From Rhizobium sp. Q54 (GTDB lineage: Bacteria; Pseudomonadota; Alphaproteobacteria; Rickettsiales; UBA1997), in NCBI GenBank assembly GCA_945871805.1, contig CAMBXE010000006.1, positions 1-54,134 of the forward strand: 54,134 nucleotides of DNA, given 5' to 3'. The notes below the pieces were generated by a model that was not told the origin of the DNA, ran no database searches, and saw nothing but the letters and a program-made list of their open reading frames with translations. Shown here piece after piece: positions 43,982-53,805 of this stretch (within the stretch, counting starts at the first letter, position 1; each line of letters begins with the position of its first letter). The translations under genes and the position numbers were made by a program.

Positions 43982-45169
43982 TCAACTAACTCTGCCGATC
44001 TGCAAAACTCTTTGTAGATTCTCTGTGATTGGGCCATAGTCATTTGCAAACTTTTCTGAAAGAGCTGCCATCTGCTTACCAAAGCCTTCCAGAGATTTTG
44101 TTAATTCATCGCTTAGTGCTTTATCTAAAACCAATACCTGCTCTTTGGTTTGTTCCACTAGGCTCTTGATGCTCTTGTTGAAGTCGTCATTTGATACTCT
44201 TAGCCCCTCAATCAAAAGATGTTTTAAGTCATTTTGGCAGGATGTTACGGAGCTAGAAATTTGCTTTGTCATCTCATGAATTTTTTCTTCCATTTCTGGT
44301 ATTCCCGAACCAGTGCGATCAAGTAATCTGCCAAGAGAAGATAGCGATTCTTGCAAATGCTCTCTTTGTGTTTCTAAAGCATTTATAATGCTGGAAAGTG
44401 CAATTGCCGTATCGGCAAATTTTGATGTTTTATTAATCACATCGTCATAATTCAGAACAGCCTTATCCATGTTATGCGCGGTCTGTGTTTGCATCTGAAT
44501 CATTTTTTCCATATCTACCCTATACCTTTCTTGCCATTCTAATATCTTGCCAACTGCCTCATTCAGCTGTTTAAAATTTTCTCCGAACTGTTCATTAATT
44601 TTTGTATTAAAGTCTCTGATGACTTCTTTTAGAGCTTCTATGAGCGCCTTTGAATTATTATCTGCCATTTTTTCGTAAAAATCTGTCAGAGATTTATTGA
44701 TCTTGTCCATGCGATCATTTGAGTCTTGGCGTGTAAGTTTTAGCTGATTTACAAGGGTTGAGTCATCGTTTCCGGCAATTGATTTTTGTAGAGCGATCAA
44801 ATGCTCAGCTAGGTCATCTATTGTTGATCCCTCAGTTTCGGATGTTTCTTTATGGCCGTAAAGAATGTCTCTTATTTTAATTGTTAATGCTCCAAAAACT
44901 CCGACAACCGACGCCCAAAATGCAGTTTTAATTCCGTTAATAAGATGCGGAACTCCTTCCGCGATATTCGTCGCATCGAATTTTAATAAACCCCAAGCAA
45001 TACCTAGAAAAGTAAAAAATATCCCCATTGTCATCAAAATCGCTGGAGCTTTGACCACAACTTTTGAATCAAATTTCCTGTGAAAATAAAAAATAGAATA
45101 AGCAATTACGGCCATGAAACACAAAGTTTCGGTGGGCAAAGAAGAAAGAAGTAAGGAGGCGGTGCTCAT
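43982..45169 (-). CDS. zorA: ZorA-like MotA/ExbB-family motor protein with long coiled-coil tail
   Basis: The 395-residue protein has three membrane helices (about 8-31, 42-65, 78-98) with MotA/TolQ/ExbB features such as MGIFFTFLGIAWGL and INGIKTAFWASVVGVFGALT. From about residue 110 to the end it is a long, charged, mostly helical tail (LTRQDSNDRMDKINKSL..., MTKQISSSVTSCQND...). ZorA tails project into the cytoplasm and transmit the motor state to effectors. The tail here seems short compared with the large ZorA of type I systems. It is the first gene of the zorA-zorB-zorE operon; 226 bp lie between its start and the right direct repeat. Confidence 0.85.
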   Translation of the reverse strand: MSTASLLLSSLPTETLCFMAVIAYSIFYFHRKFDSKVVVKAPAILMTMGIFFTFLGIAWGLLKFDATNIAEGVPHLINGIKTAFWASVVGVFGALTIKIRDILYGHKETSETEGSTIDDLAEHLIALQKSIAGNDDSTLVNQLKLTRQDSNDRMDKINKSLTDFYEKMADNNSKALIEALKEVIRDFNTKINEQFGENFKQLNEAVGKILEWQERYRVDMEKMIQMQTQTAHNMDKAVLNYDDVINKTSKFADTAIALSSIINALETQREHLQESLSSLGRLLDRTGSGIPEMEEKIHEMTKQISSSVTSCQNDLKHLLIEGLRVSNDDFNKSIKSLVEQTKEQVLVLDKALSDELTKSLEGFGKQMAALSEKFANDYGPITENLQRVLQIGRVS

Positions 45170-45395
45170 GCGTTTAGATTAAAATTATTAATAAGCAGCG
45201 CGTGGGTGGGTGCATTAAGTTAATCGGTTTTGTCTGCCAACTTGTGCAAGTCTTGGTAATTTTGTAAATAAGAATAGGTATAGCCTAATAGAAGCGATCT
45301 GAATTTTGTTGGATTAGCCCGCTTACTCACTTAGTTCTTCAGTGCGGTCATCCGCTTTCTCTAACGCTACAGTCTGCGAATCCTGCGGATTCATT

Positions 45396-45600
45396 GCGCT
45401 ATAGCTTTAGAGAAAGCAGACGGAAGAGAGAGGAAAGGATGGCGCGCATTCGCGCTTGCAAACGCAAGATTTTTCTAAACTCGCTTCGCTCGTTAAGAAA
45501 AATTAAGCTTATTGTCGAACCGAGGTTTCAAATCTCCGCTCGCATTCCGCCATAAAAAAAGACCTGCCACTTGCGTAGCAGGTCTTTTTTTATGGCGGAG
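45396..45600. repeat. Right ~200-bp direct repeat flanking the Zorya island
   Basis: This is the second copy of 39903-40104. It ends in the 3' acceptor end of the intact tRNA-Ser gene, which makes it the likely attachment-site side. Just upstream (about 45355-45420) an inverted repeat pairs gctttctctaa with ttagagaaagc. Confidence 0.8.
45554..45591 (-). terminator. Terminator of tRNA-Ser (bidirectional)
   Basis: A gacctgc/gcaggtc stem with A7 on the left and T7 on the right begins 2 bp beyond the encoded CCA of tRNA-Ser. Confidence 0.88.
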
Positions 45601-45684
45601 AGGAAGGGATTCGAACCCTTGATACAGTATTACCCGTATACCTTCTTAGCAGGAAGGTGCCTTCAGCCTCTCGGCCACCTCTCC
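45593..45684 (-). tRNA. tRNA-Ser (GCT anticodon)
   Basis: The minus-strand sequence starts ggagaggtggccgagaggct, has anticodon loop ctgctaa (GCT), a long variable arm of the serine type, the T-loop ttcgaat, discriminator G and encoded CCA. Its 3' end is the apparent integration site of the island to the left. Confidence 0.95.
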
Positions 45685-46037
45685 ACATATTTTTCAAGAG
45701 AGGGGCAAGGTAGGGGCGAGTTGGTTTTCGTCAATGGGAAATCTGGCGCGGGTTTTTTTGTTACCTTGAGAGGCTTTCTTTTTTATTCTGGCGAAAGCGG
45801 AAACTTGGGGATCTAATCATTTAGTTCGAGTGCGCTTTTCTGGATCCCCGCTTTCGCGAGGATAACAAGGAAAGAGGATGACAGGCGGAAGATTGTTGAT
45901 AAAATTACGTGCTAAAAAAATCTCCATTGCCAATTATTTCTGGCAAAAATAGAAAACTGCAAAAATCAATATTTAGTAGGTCTTTCTGGTTTATCACACT
46001 AGATGTAGTCAAAATCGCATTAAAATCATTTTCTCCA
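45685..46037. other. Gene-free leader before nrdA
   Basis: The 350 bp between tRNA-Ser and the ribonucleotide reductase gene hold part of a palindromic element (about 45841-45865, ccccgctttcgcgagg) followed by ggatgac. An ATG at 45909 is in frame with nrdA, but its codons do not resemble the family. The nrdA promoter must lie here; no operator such as an NrdR box was identified with confidence. Confidence 0.5.
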
Positions 46038-47909
46038 ATGTCAAAAAAAACATCAGCAAAAACAGTAAAAACTTTCGCAGAGCAAGCGGCCATTAAATCC
46101 TCCTTGGGCAAAAATTTTGTCGTAAAGGTCGACAATAAGAACGACGACAAGTTGAGCAATTTCGGCAAGGCGGTTTTGAAAGATCGCTACTTGATGCCGG
46201 GCGAATCTTACCAAGATTTATTCGCGCGTGTTGCCGCTTATTACGCGGATGATCAAGATCATGCCAATCGTCTTTACCACTACATTTCGAATTTGTGGTT
46301 TATGCCAGCAACGCCGATTTTGAGCAATGGCGGCACAGATCGCGGCTTGCCTATTTCTTGTTTCTTGAACGAATCTTCTGACTCACTTTCTGGCATTGTT
46401 GAGCTGTGGAATGAAAATGTGTGGCTCGCTTCAAAGGGCGGCGGCATTGGCAGTTATTGGGGCAATCTTCGTTCAATCGGCGAAGTTGTGCGCGGCAATG
46501 GCAAAACTTCCGGCATTATTCCATTCATTAAAGTAATGGATTCGCAAACTTTGGCGATTTCGCAAGGCAGTCTCAGACGCGGTTCTGCCGCCGTTTATTT
46601 GCCGATTCACCATCCAGAAATTGAAGAATTTATCGACATTAGAAGGCCAACCGGCGGAGATCCAAATCGCCGCTCACTCAACCTGCATCATGGCGTAGCG
46701 ATCACTGACGAATTCATGCGCGCAGTTGAAAAAGACGGAGATTTTGATTTGAGAAGTCCGCACAGTGGCCAATCTATTGAAACGGTAAAGGCTCGCACTC
46801 TCTGGATTAAATTACTCAGCGCGCGAGTTGAAACTGGTGAGCCTTATTTGCTTTTTATCGACACCGTTAATCGTGCGATTCCGGAGCACCAAAAAAAGCT
46901 CGGCCTGCAAGTTAAAACTTCAAATCTCTGCAGCGAAATTACTTTACCAACTGGCGTTGATCACCTCGGAAAAGATCGCACAGCTGTGTGCTGCCTGTCT
47001 TCGCTCAATGTCGAATTTTATGATGAGTGGAAAGATAACGGCGAAATTCTTGAAGATGTGATGCGTTTTCTCGACAATGTTTTGCAAGATTTTATCGACA
47101 AAGCGCCAGATTTAATGGTGAAGGCAAAATATTCAGCAATGCGCGAACGCTCTGTTGGCCTGGGCGTAATGGGCTTCCATTCGTTCCTGCAAAGCAAAAA
47201 TGTTCCACTAGAATCGGCGATGAGCAAAGTCTGGAACAAGAAAATTTTCCAATTCATCAAGCAAGGAGCTGACCGCGCTTCAAAAGTTTTAGCCAAGGAA
47301 AGAGGCGCCTGTTTAGATGCGGTAGATGCTGGAGTTGACGAAAGATTTTCGAACAAATTAGCGATCGCGCCGACTGCTTCGATTTCAATTATTGCTAATA
47401 ATTCTTCGCCCGGAATTGAGCCATTTGCGGCGAATGCTTTTACGCAAAAAACCCTCACCGGTTCATTTAGCGTGCGGAATAAAAACCTTGTTAAATTACT
47501 CGAAACTAAAGGAAAAAATTCGGAAGATATTTGGTCGTCAATCACGATCAATGAAGGTTCGGTGCAGCATTTAGATTTTCTCGACGAGCACGAAAAATTA
47601 GTGTTCAAAACTGCGCAAGAAATGGATCAGCGCTGGATTATCGATCTGTCTGCCGAACGTCAGGAGTACATTTGTCAGGCGCAAAGCCTGAATGTTTTTT
47701 TACCAGGAAATGTGTCGAAAAAAATATTGCACGAGATCCATTTTCGTGCGTGGCAGAAGGGTTTGAAGAGTTTATACTATTGTCGCTCAACCTCGGTGCA
47801 GCGCGCTGACAAGGTTTCTAACAAAGGCGAAAAGCACGAGCTGGATGTTTCGATTCAAAATAATGGCGACGGTAAAAAAGAGTACGACGAATGTTTGGCT
47901 TGCCAGTAA
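46038..47909 (+). CDS. nrdA: Class I ribonucleoside-diphosphate reductase, large subunit
   Basis: The ATG at 46038 gives 623 residues beginning MSKKTSAKTVKTF. It is the alpha subunit that reduces ribonucleotides: substrate-binding Cys in LPISCFLNES, radical Cys in SNLCSEI, partner Cys in AVCCLSSLN, the CQAQSLNVF region, and the C-terminal redox pair in DECLACQ. There is no N-terminal ATP-cone, so the usual dATP overall-activity switch is missing. The small subunit nrdB is not next to it. The class I call rests on the C-terminal CxxC and general pattern. Confidence 0.92.
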   Translation: MSKKTSAKTVKTFAEQAAIKSSLGKNFVVKVDNKNDDKLSNFGKAVLKDRYLMPGESYQDLFARVAAYYADDQDHANRLYHYISNLWFMPATPILSNGGTDRGLPISCFLNESSDSLSGIVELWNENVWLASKGGGIGSYWGNLRSIGEVVRGNGKTSGIIPFIKVMDSQTLAISQGSLRRGSAAVYLPIHHPEIEEFIDIRRPTGGDPNRRSLNLHHGVAITDEFMRAVEKDGDFDLRSPHSGQSIETVKARTLWIKLLSARVETGEPYLLFIDTVNRAIPEHQKKLGLQVKTSNLCSEITLPTGVDHLGKDRTAVCCLSSLNVEFYDEWKDNGEILEDVMRFLDNVLQDFIDKAPDLMVKAKYSAMRERSVGLGVMGFHSFLQSKNVPLESAMSKVWNKKIFQFIKQGADRASKVLAKERGACLDAVDAGVDERFSNKLAIAPTASISIIANNSSPGIEPFAANAFTQKTLTGSFSVRNKNLVKLLETKGKNSEDIWSSITINEGSVQHLDFLDEHEKLVFKTAQEMDQRWIIDLSAERQEYICQAQSLNVFLPGNVSKKILHEIHFRAWQKGLKSLYYCRSTSVQRADKVSNKGEKHELDVSIQNNGDGKKEYDECLACQ

Positions 47910-47915
47910 ACTCGT

Positions 47916-47992
47916 CACGTCATTGCAAGAGAAGCGAAGCGTATCAAGTAAGTGAATGGATTGTCGCTTCGCTACGCTTCTCGCAATGACGG
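47916..47992. repeat. Palindromic element after nrdA
   Basis: Arms cattgcaagagaagcgaagc and gcttcgctacgcttctcgca/atg are imperfect complements separated by about 25 bp. It fills the gap between nrdA and the next gene and is a further sequence family. The frame of the next gene starts just after it. Confidence 0.78.
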
Positions 47993-48018
47993 ATAAGTTA
48001 TAATTTACTTCATTTAAC

Positions 48019-49458
48019 ATGCCGAAATCTAATTTTTTTACCCGCCATCTCCGCGACATTAACGAATCCTACTTCGTACACATGCGCCACGCGCTTGGCT
48101 TTGCGCGGGAGTCTCTAATCGCCTTTTGTTGTTTTTTTATCCACTCGATTCTGCCATTTATTTTTCTTACCGCGGGCAACTCAACCGCCAGAAAACTTCT
48201 CAACAGAATCAATTTTAGAACAAAATTAATTAACCTTTCGACTGCCAACGAAAAACACGTGGCGATTGTTGGATTTGGACTTAGTGGCCTTGTCACATTT
48301 TTTAATTTAGTAAAAAATCACCAAGCGGATTCAGGAAAATTAGTCGTCAGAATTTTTGAAAAATCTTCAGTACTTTTGAAGGGAACTGCTTACTCGACTA
48401 AAAGCCCGAATCATCTTTTGAATGTTCCAGCAAATCGCATGGGAGTAGTGGAGGAAGATCAGGAGCATTTTTTTAAATGGCTGTGTTTGAAAGGTTACAA
48501 TTATCAAAAAACCGATTTCGTTCCGCGACAAATTTTTGGAATTTATCTCGAAGATCTTTTGCAGATCGCATTAAAAATTTCTGACGAAAAAAACATTTCT
48601 TACGAATTTAGAAGCAAAGAAATTTCTGAAATTACTGTGCGCGAAAATTATTTTTGGATTGACGGCGATCTTCACCACTCCTGCATTCTCGCCGTTGGCC
48701 CGCAATTAAAAGATTCGAAGAAGAGCTTTTGGCGCAATGATTTGGAAAGTTATTTAGCTGACGAAGAAATTCACATTTTAGGCTGCGGTTTAACGGCGAT
48801 CGACACCGTGGTTTCTTTGCGCGATCGCAAATATTCTGGAAAAATCTTTTTACATTCGCGTCGTGGAATTTTGTCGCAGCCGCATAAAATTTTTGATTTT
48901 ACAGAAAAAGTAGATTCGCCACTAAACCCCGAGGATTCAGATCTTCCGCTTTCACAAATTTTTAGAAAATTTATTAACGCCTGCAAAAAATCTTCTGACT
49001 GGCGCATTGCTTTTGACGCATTTCGTCCGCGCACACAAAAATTTTGGATGGTGCTAGATGTCGAGAAAAAGAAGCGTTTTATGCGTCACTGTTTTCGCTT
49101 GTGGAATGTTCACCGTCACCGTTGTCCTGAGTCGCAATTTAAAATCGTCGAAGAGATGATGAAATCAGGCCAATTAAGGATTCAGAAAGGCAGGGTGAGT
49201 GACGGCAAAGTGATCGATTGCACCGGTTTTGATTACGGATTTGAATCGGAATTAATCAGTAATTTGGTGAAAAATAATTTGGTGAAATTCGACGAATTGC
49301 ATGCGGGATTAATTCCTCAGCACGAAAATATTTTCTTCACCGCGGGATTAAATTTTGGCAGCTTGTTTGAGATTACCTCCGCACCAGATATCGCTCCGCA
49401 CTGCAAGAAGATTTCGGATAAGATCAATAAATTGGATCCGTCTTCATTTTTAAGATAA
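48019..49458 (+). CDS. DUF6356 domain fused to a YdhS-like FAD/NAD(P)-binding protein
   Basis: The 479-residue protein has two parts. Residues 1-65 (FFTRHLRDINESYFVHMRHALGFA..., then FCCFFIHSILPFIFLTAGN) match the pattern of DUF6356, normally a separate ~70-residue alphaproteobacterial protein with a membrane helix. From about residue 80 a FAD/NAD(P)-binding domain follows: VAIVGFGLSG, GTAYST, HLLNVPANRMG (typical of the YdhS/PF13454 family), ILGCGLTAIDTVVSL and CTGFDY. It is probably a membrane-tethered flavin oxidoreductase; the substrate is unknown. An internal start near 48250 would give the second domain alone. Confidence 0.72.
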   Translation: MPKSNFFTRHLRDINESYFVHMRHALGFARESLIAFCCFFIHSILPFIFLTAGNSTARKLLNRINFRTKLINLSTANEKHVAIVGFGLSGLVTFFNLVKNHQADSGKLVVRIFEKSSVLLKGTAYSTKSPNHLLNVPANRMGVVEEDQEHFFKWLCLKGYNYQKTDFVPRQIFGIYLEDLLQIALKISDEKNISYEFRSKEISEITVRENYFWIDGDLHHSCILAVGPQLKDSKKSFWRNDLESYLADEEIHILGCGLTAIDTVVSLRDRKYSGKIFLHSRRGILSQPHKIFDFTEKVDSPLNPEDSDLPLSQIFRKFINACKKSSDWRIAFDAFRPRTQKFWMVLDVEKKKRFMRHCFRLWNVHRHRCPESQFKIVEEMMKSGQLRIQKGRVSDGKVIDCTGFDYGFESELISNLVKNNLVKFDELHAGLIPQHENIFFTAGLNFGSLFEITSAPDIAPHCKKISDKINKLDPSSFLR

Positions 49459-49498
49459 TCTTCAGCTGGGTCTGGGTTTTAGTTTTAATCTTCGAGAT

Positions 49499-51308
49499 TT
49501 ACTCGGGAGTGAATCGAATATTATTGCCGGAGAAATCAACTATCTCCCAACTATTTTTATCGGCGTGAGAAATTTTTGAACTCTGTTTGGAGGTAAAAGA
49601 TTTATCCAAAGTTACGAATATTTTTGATAAATCCTCAGCAGATTTGCCGCGCAAGAAAATGCGGGGATTTGATATTGAGTAAGAAGTAATTTTTAGATCG
49701 CCGTCAATAATTTTATAATTTACAGAATTGATTTTTGCGAAGATGACGTAGCCGCTATCGGGGCCGGTTTGAACTGGGCTGAGTAAAAATATTCGCTGAT
49801 TCTTGGAGAAAGTTTTTTTGCCTGAGGATTTAACATTATTTGGCAGTTGATTTTCATCGCGAGATTTAGTCGCTACGGTGTTAGCAATTAAATTGGAATG
49901 TTGAGCAATAAAAGATGGGGGGAAGAAACCCAGGGTTCCAATAATTAAAGGGGGCTGGTCTGTGTCTTTAAGAGCCGCAGAAAGAATAATAGTTTTTGGA
50001 GCGCTTTGATTACCAAGTTTGTAAGTGTTTGTTGTGGAGTCGGATATTTCTGAGAGCAGTCCATTTTTTAACGCTTCTGCCGCCAGTAATTTTACATCTT
50101 TCTCGTAAGCCTTATTGATGTTCGAGATCAAGCTGTAATTAAACTCAATGGAGGCATATAAAGTAAGGCTTGCCAAGGCGGAGATTAAGATTGTCATTCT
50201 GCGCCGGTATACCGTGCTTATGCTGCAGGCCAACCTCTTGTTACACCAAACTAGAAATAAAATTGAAAGACCGAAATATTGCAGGTAAAGCGGCAAATAA
50301 CCGTATCCCACGTGAGATAGCCAAATCTGATATTTTTGAATAAAAGCGATGAGAAGGGCGGGGATGAAGAGAAGGCAGCAAGCGATTATTACTAATTTTT
50401 TGACGCTTTATCGGTCAATTTCTAGGCGAATAAGCAATCGATAAAAGCAAAATAAAGAGATTGGCAATATTGCTAAGAAAATGTTGGGGTTATTGGATTT
50501 AGTGAATTTTCCGCCGCTAAATAAGAAATGATTAAGCGCATTAAGCGGCAAGGTTGCTAAGAGCTGGTTAATAAAAGTTGAGGGCACTTTTCTTAACTCG
50601 CCGAGCATTACTCCGTCATAAGAAACTGTGGGGTTGATGTAATATCTTAAAGCTAGGGTGGCGATTGAGTAAATCGCGGTTATTGCGAGGTAACCAGAAA
50701 TATTAATTAGAAAATCTTTTAGGGATTTTTTCTGGAACCACTCGAGACATAAAATTACAATCAAGGCGTAGAATGTCTTATTGTTAGATTCGCGCGCTTT
50801 TACATAAAAACACAAAGAGAGCCCAGAAAAAATAGCTAAAACTTGTAGAAGAATGGCAAAGGTGGTAAGCGAGTCGTAGCCTTCCTGCGTCGACCAAAAT
50901 ATGGGGATTAGAAATAAAAATAATAAACCAATTTCTGATTTTTTTGTGATCAGTTTTATCAGCCAAGCAAAAGAAGCGGCGCTTATAAAAACAAAAGCCA
51001 TGCGACAAAGTTGGTAGTCAAAAGGATCGGTGAAAATGTAATAAAATGGGTATCCGGTAATAGCAGCTAGGGGATAAATCCTTCCTGAAGAAGTGATCCA
51101 ACCAGTCATCTGTTCGAGGATGAATGTAGATAGATTTTTATCCTCGAGTCTGAGTGTTCCCAAAAGCAGAGAGTTGAAAATATTCGTCGCAGAAAAATCC
51201 GGCTTGCGTCAGTGGATAGAAAACTAGCAAGTAAAATGGAATCAGCATCAGAGATGCTAGAATCAGCCAGTAATCGGGTTTACTCTTGGATAAATTTGCC
51301 GTAAGCAT
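49499..51308 (-). pseudogene. Polytopic membrane protein, broken by at least two frameshifts
   Basis: Reading down from the ATG at 51308 the frame gives MLTANLSKSKPDYWLILASL... and a membrane helix (PFYLLVFYPLTQ). It must shift near 51200 to continue as FSATNIFNSLLLGTLRLEDKN, which runs with many membrane helices to a stop at 50408. A second shift there joins VKKLVIIACCLLFIPALLIAF, which runs to the stop at 49499 with a soluble C-terminal domain. The pieces join without gap or overlap, so this is one gene of about 600 codons, probably a glycosyltransferase-like or sugar-modifying membrane protein. Sequencing error is the alternative. Its start overlaps the aminotransferase gene by 29 bp. Confidence 0.65.
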
Positions 51309-52125
51309 CACTCAAAATTGTTGCGATTTTTCTATTTTTTTCACCACCGATTTCTCTTTCGTCAATTTTTGATGCGGGGCGTAGGATTAGGCTAGAGCTG
51401 GTTAAAAACACCTCGCTCGCATTGTACATTTCTTCAACAGAAAAATTTCTTTCCTCAACTTTGATTCCTTTTTCTTGCGCAATTTTAATGAAGCGATTGC
51501 GGGTGATGCCTTGCAAAATAAGGTTGTCGGGCGCTCTGGTGATTAAAGTTTCATTTGCATCAACAATAAAAATATTGGCAAAAGTTCCTTCGGTAACAAT
51601 TCCGTCGCGCACAAAAATCGCGTCGTCAAAGCCAGAATCCTTCGCTTTCTGATTAATGAAACTCGAAGCAAAAAGTGCGACAGATTTAATGTCGCAACGT
51701 TTCCAGCGAATATCTTCGTGAGTCATGAAGCTGTAGCCTTGAGCAAATTCTTCGGGGGCAACTTTTTTACGCGGAGAAACTGTTGCAGAAATTGTCGGTT
51801 GTAAATTTTTTGGTATCCAAGGAACGCGATTCGTTGCGCCGCGCGTGATCTGCATGTAGCAAGTTCCTGCGTCTAAATTATTTTTTTTGAAGAGTTCGAG
51901 TTGAATTTTTTTCAACTCTTCCGCGGAGAAATTATGTTCGATTTTCATCTCGCGCATTGAACGAAAGAAGCGCTCAATGTGAGCGTCGCCGTCGATTAAT
52001 TTTCCATTCTCAAACAATGTTACTTCGTAGACTCCGTCGGCGAATTGAAAGCCGCGATCTTCAATGTGAACGAGGCAATTTTCGTGCGGGAGGAATTGGT
52101 TGTTGAGGTAAGAGATGCGAGACAT
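51280..52125 (-). CDS. Class IV PLP aminotransferase (D-amino-acid aminotransferase-like)
   Basis: The 281-residue protein has the fold-type IV pattern: EDRGFQFADGVYEV near residue 22, the PLP lysine in CDIKSVALF (about 146), and EGTFANIFIVD with TRAPDNLILQGITRN downstream. This fits D-alanine aminotransferase, which would supply D-Glu or D-Ala for peptidoglycan; branched-chain aminotransferase or aminodeoxychorismate lyase are less likely. It lies 51 bp below enolase on the same strand. Confidence 0.82.
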   Translation of the reverse strand: MSRISYLNNQFLPHENCLVHIEDRGFQFADGVYEVTLFENGKLIDGDAHIERFFRSMREMKIEHNFSAEELKKIQLELFKKNNLDAGTCYMQITRGATNRVPWIPKNLQPTISATVSPRKKVAPEEFAQGYSFMTHEDIRWKRCDIKSVALFASSFINQKAKDSGFDDAIFVRDGIVTEGTFANIFIVDANETLITRAPDNLILQGITRNRFIKIAQEKGIKVEERNFSVEEMYNASEVFLTSSSLILRPASKIDEREIGGEKNRKIATILSDAYGKFIQE

Positions 52126-52176
52126 ATTTTAAATCGATTGCATTAGCGGATCCCTTCATTCGACGGGGTCTATTTA

Positions 52177-53685
<1,509 letters not shown>

Positions 53686-53750
53686 CTTTTCATTTATTTT
53701 CTGCTTGAGTAGGTTGCCGAGATTCCCCCTTAAAATTTTTAAACAGAATA

Positions 53751-53785
53751 CTCGCTTTAACCAGGTAATACCTGGCCTAACCGAG
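53751..53785 (+). promoter_or_regulatory. Hairpin in the tuf leader
   Basis: A perfect stem ccaggta-a-tacctgg, extended by an outer ctcg/cgag pairing, lies 20 bp before the tuf start. It may be a leader hairpin controlling translation or marking a processing site, or an operator-like palindrome. Confidence 0.45.
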
Positions 53786-53805
53786 CTGCTAATTTTTCAG
53801 AAATT

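Larger units (their letters stand above)
40105..45592. mobile_element. Genomic island at tRNA-Ser(GCT) carrying a Zorya-like operon
   Basis: The segment lies between the two ~200-bp direct repeats, the right one abutting the 3' end of tRNA-Ser. Contents from left: a 416-residue unknown protein, truncated rhuM, a KilA-N relic, then the zorE-zorB-zorA-like operon, all intact genes on the minus strand. No integrase or recombination directionality gene is seen, so the element is probably immobile now or was moved in trans. Boundaries are inferred from the repeats. Confidence 0.65.

Noticed and set aside
43257-45169. Flagellar MotAB or TolQR/ExbBD pair
   Set aside because: The MotB-like protein has a full OmpA domain, the MotA-like protein has a long coiled tail, an HNH gene is fused to the operon, and no flagellar, tonB or tol-pal genes are near.
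45571-45816. 81-residue open frame antisense to tRNA-Ser
   Set aside because: Its start (ERKGFEPLIQ) is the familiar artefact of translating the reverse of a tRNA.
45909-46037. N-terminal extension of nrdA
   Set aside because: The 43 extra residues look non-coding (Phe/Ser/Lys-rich), whereas MSKKTSAKTVKTF at 46038 is a usual soluble start.
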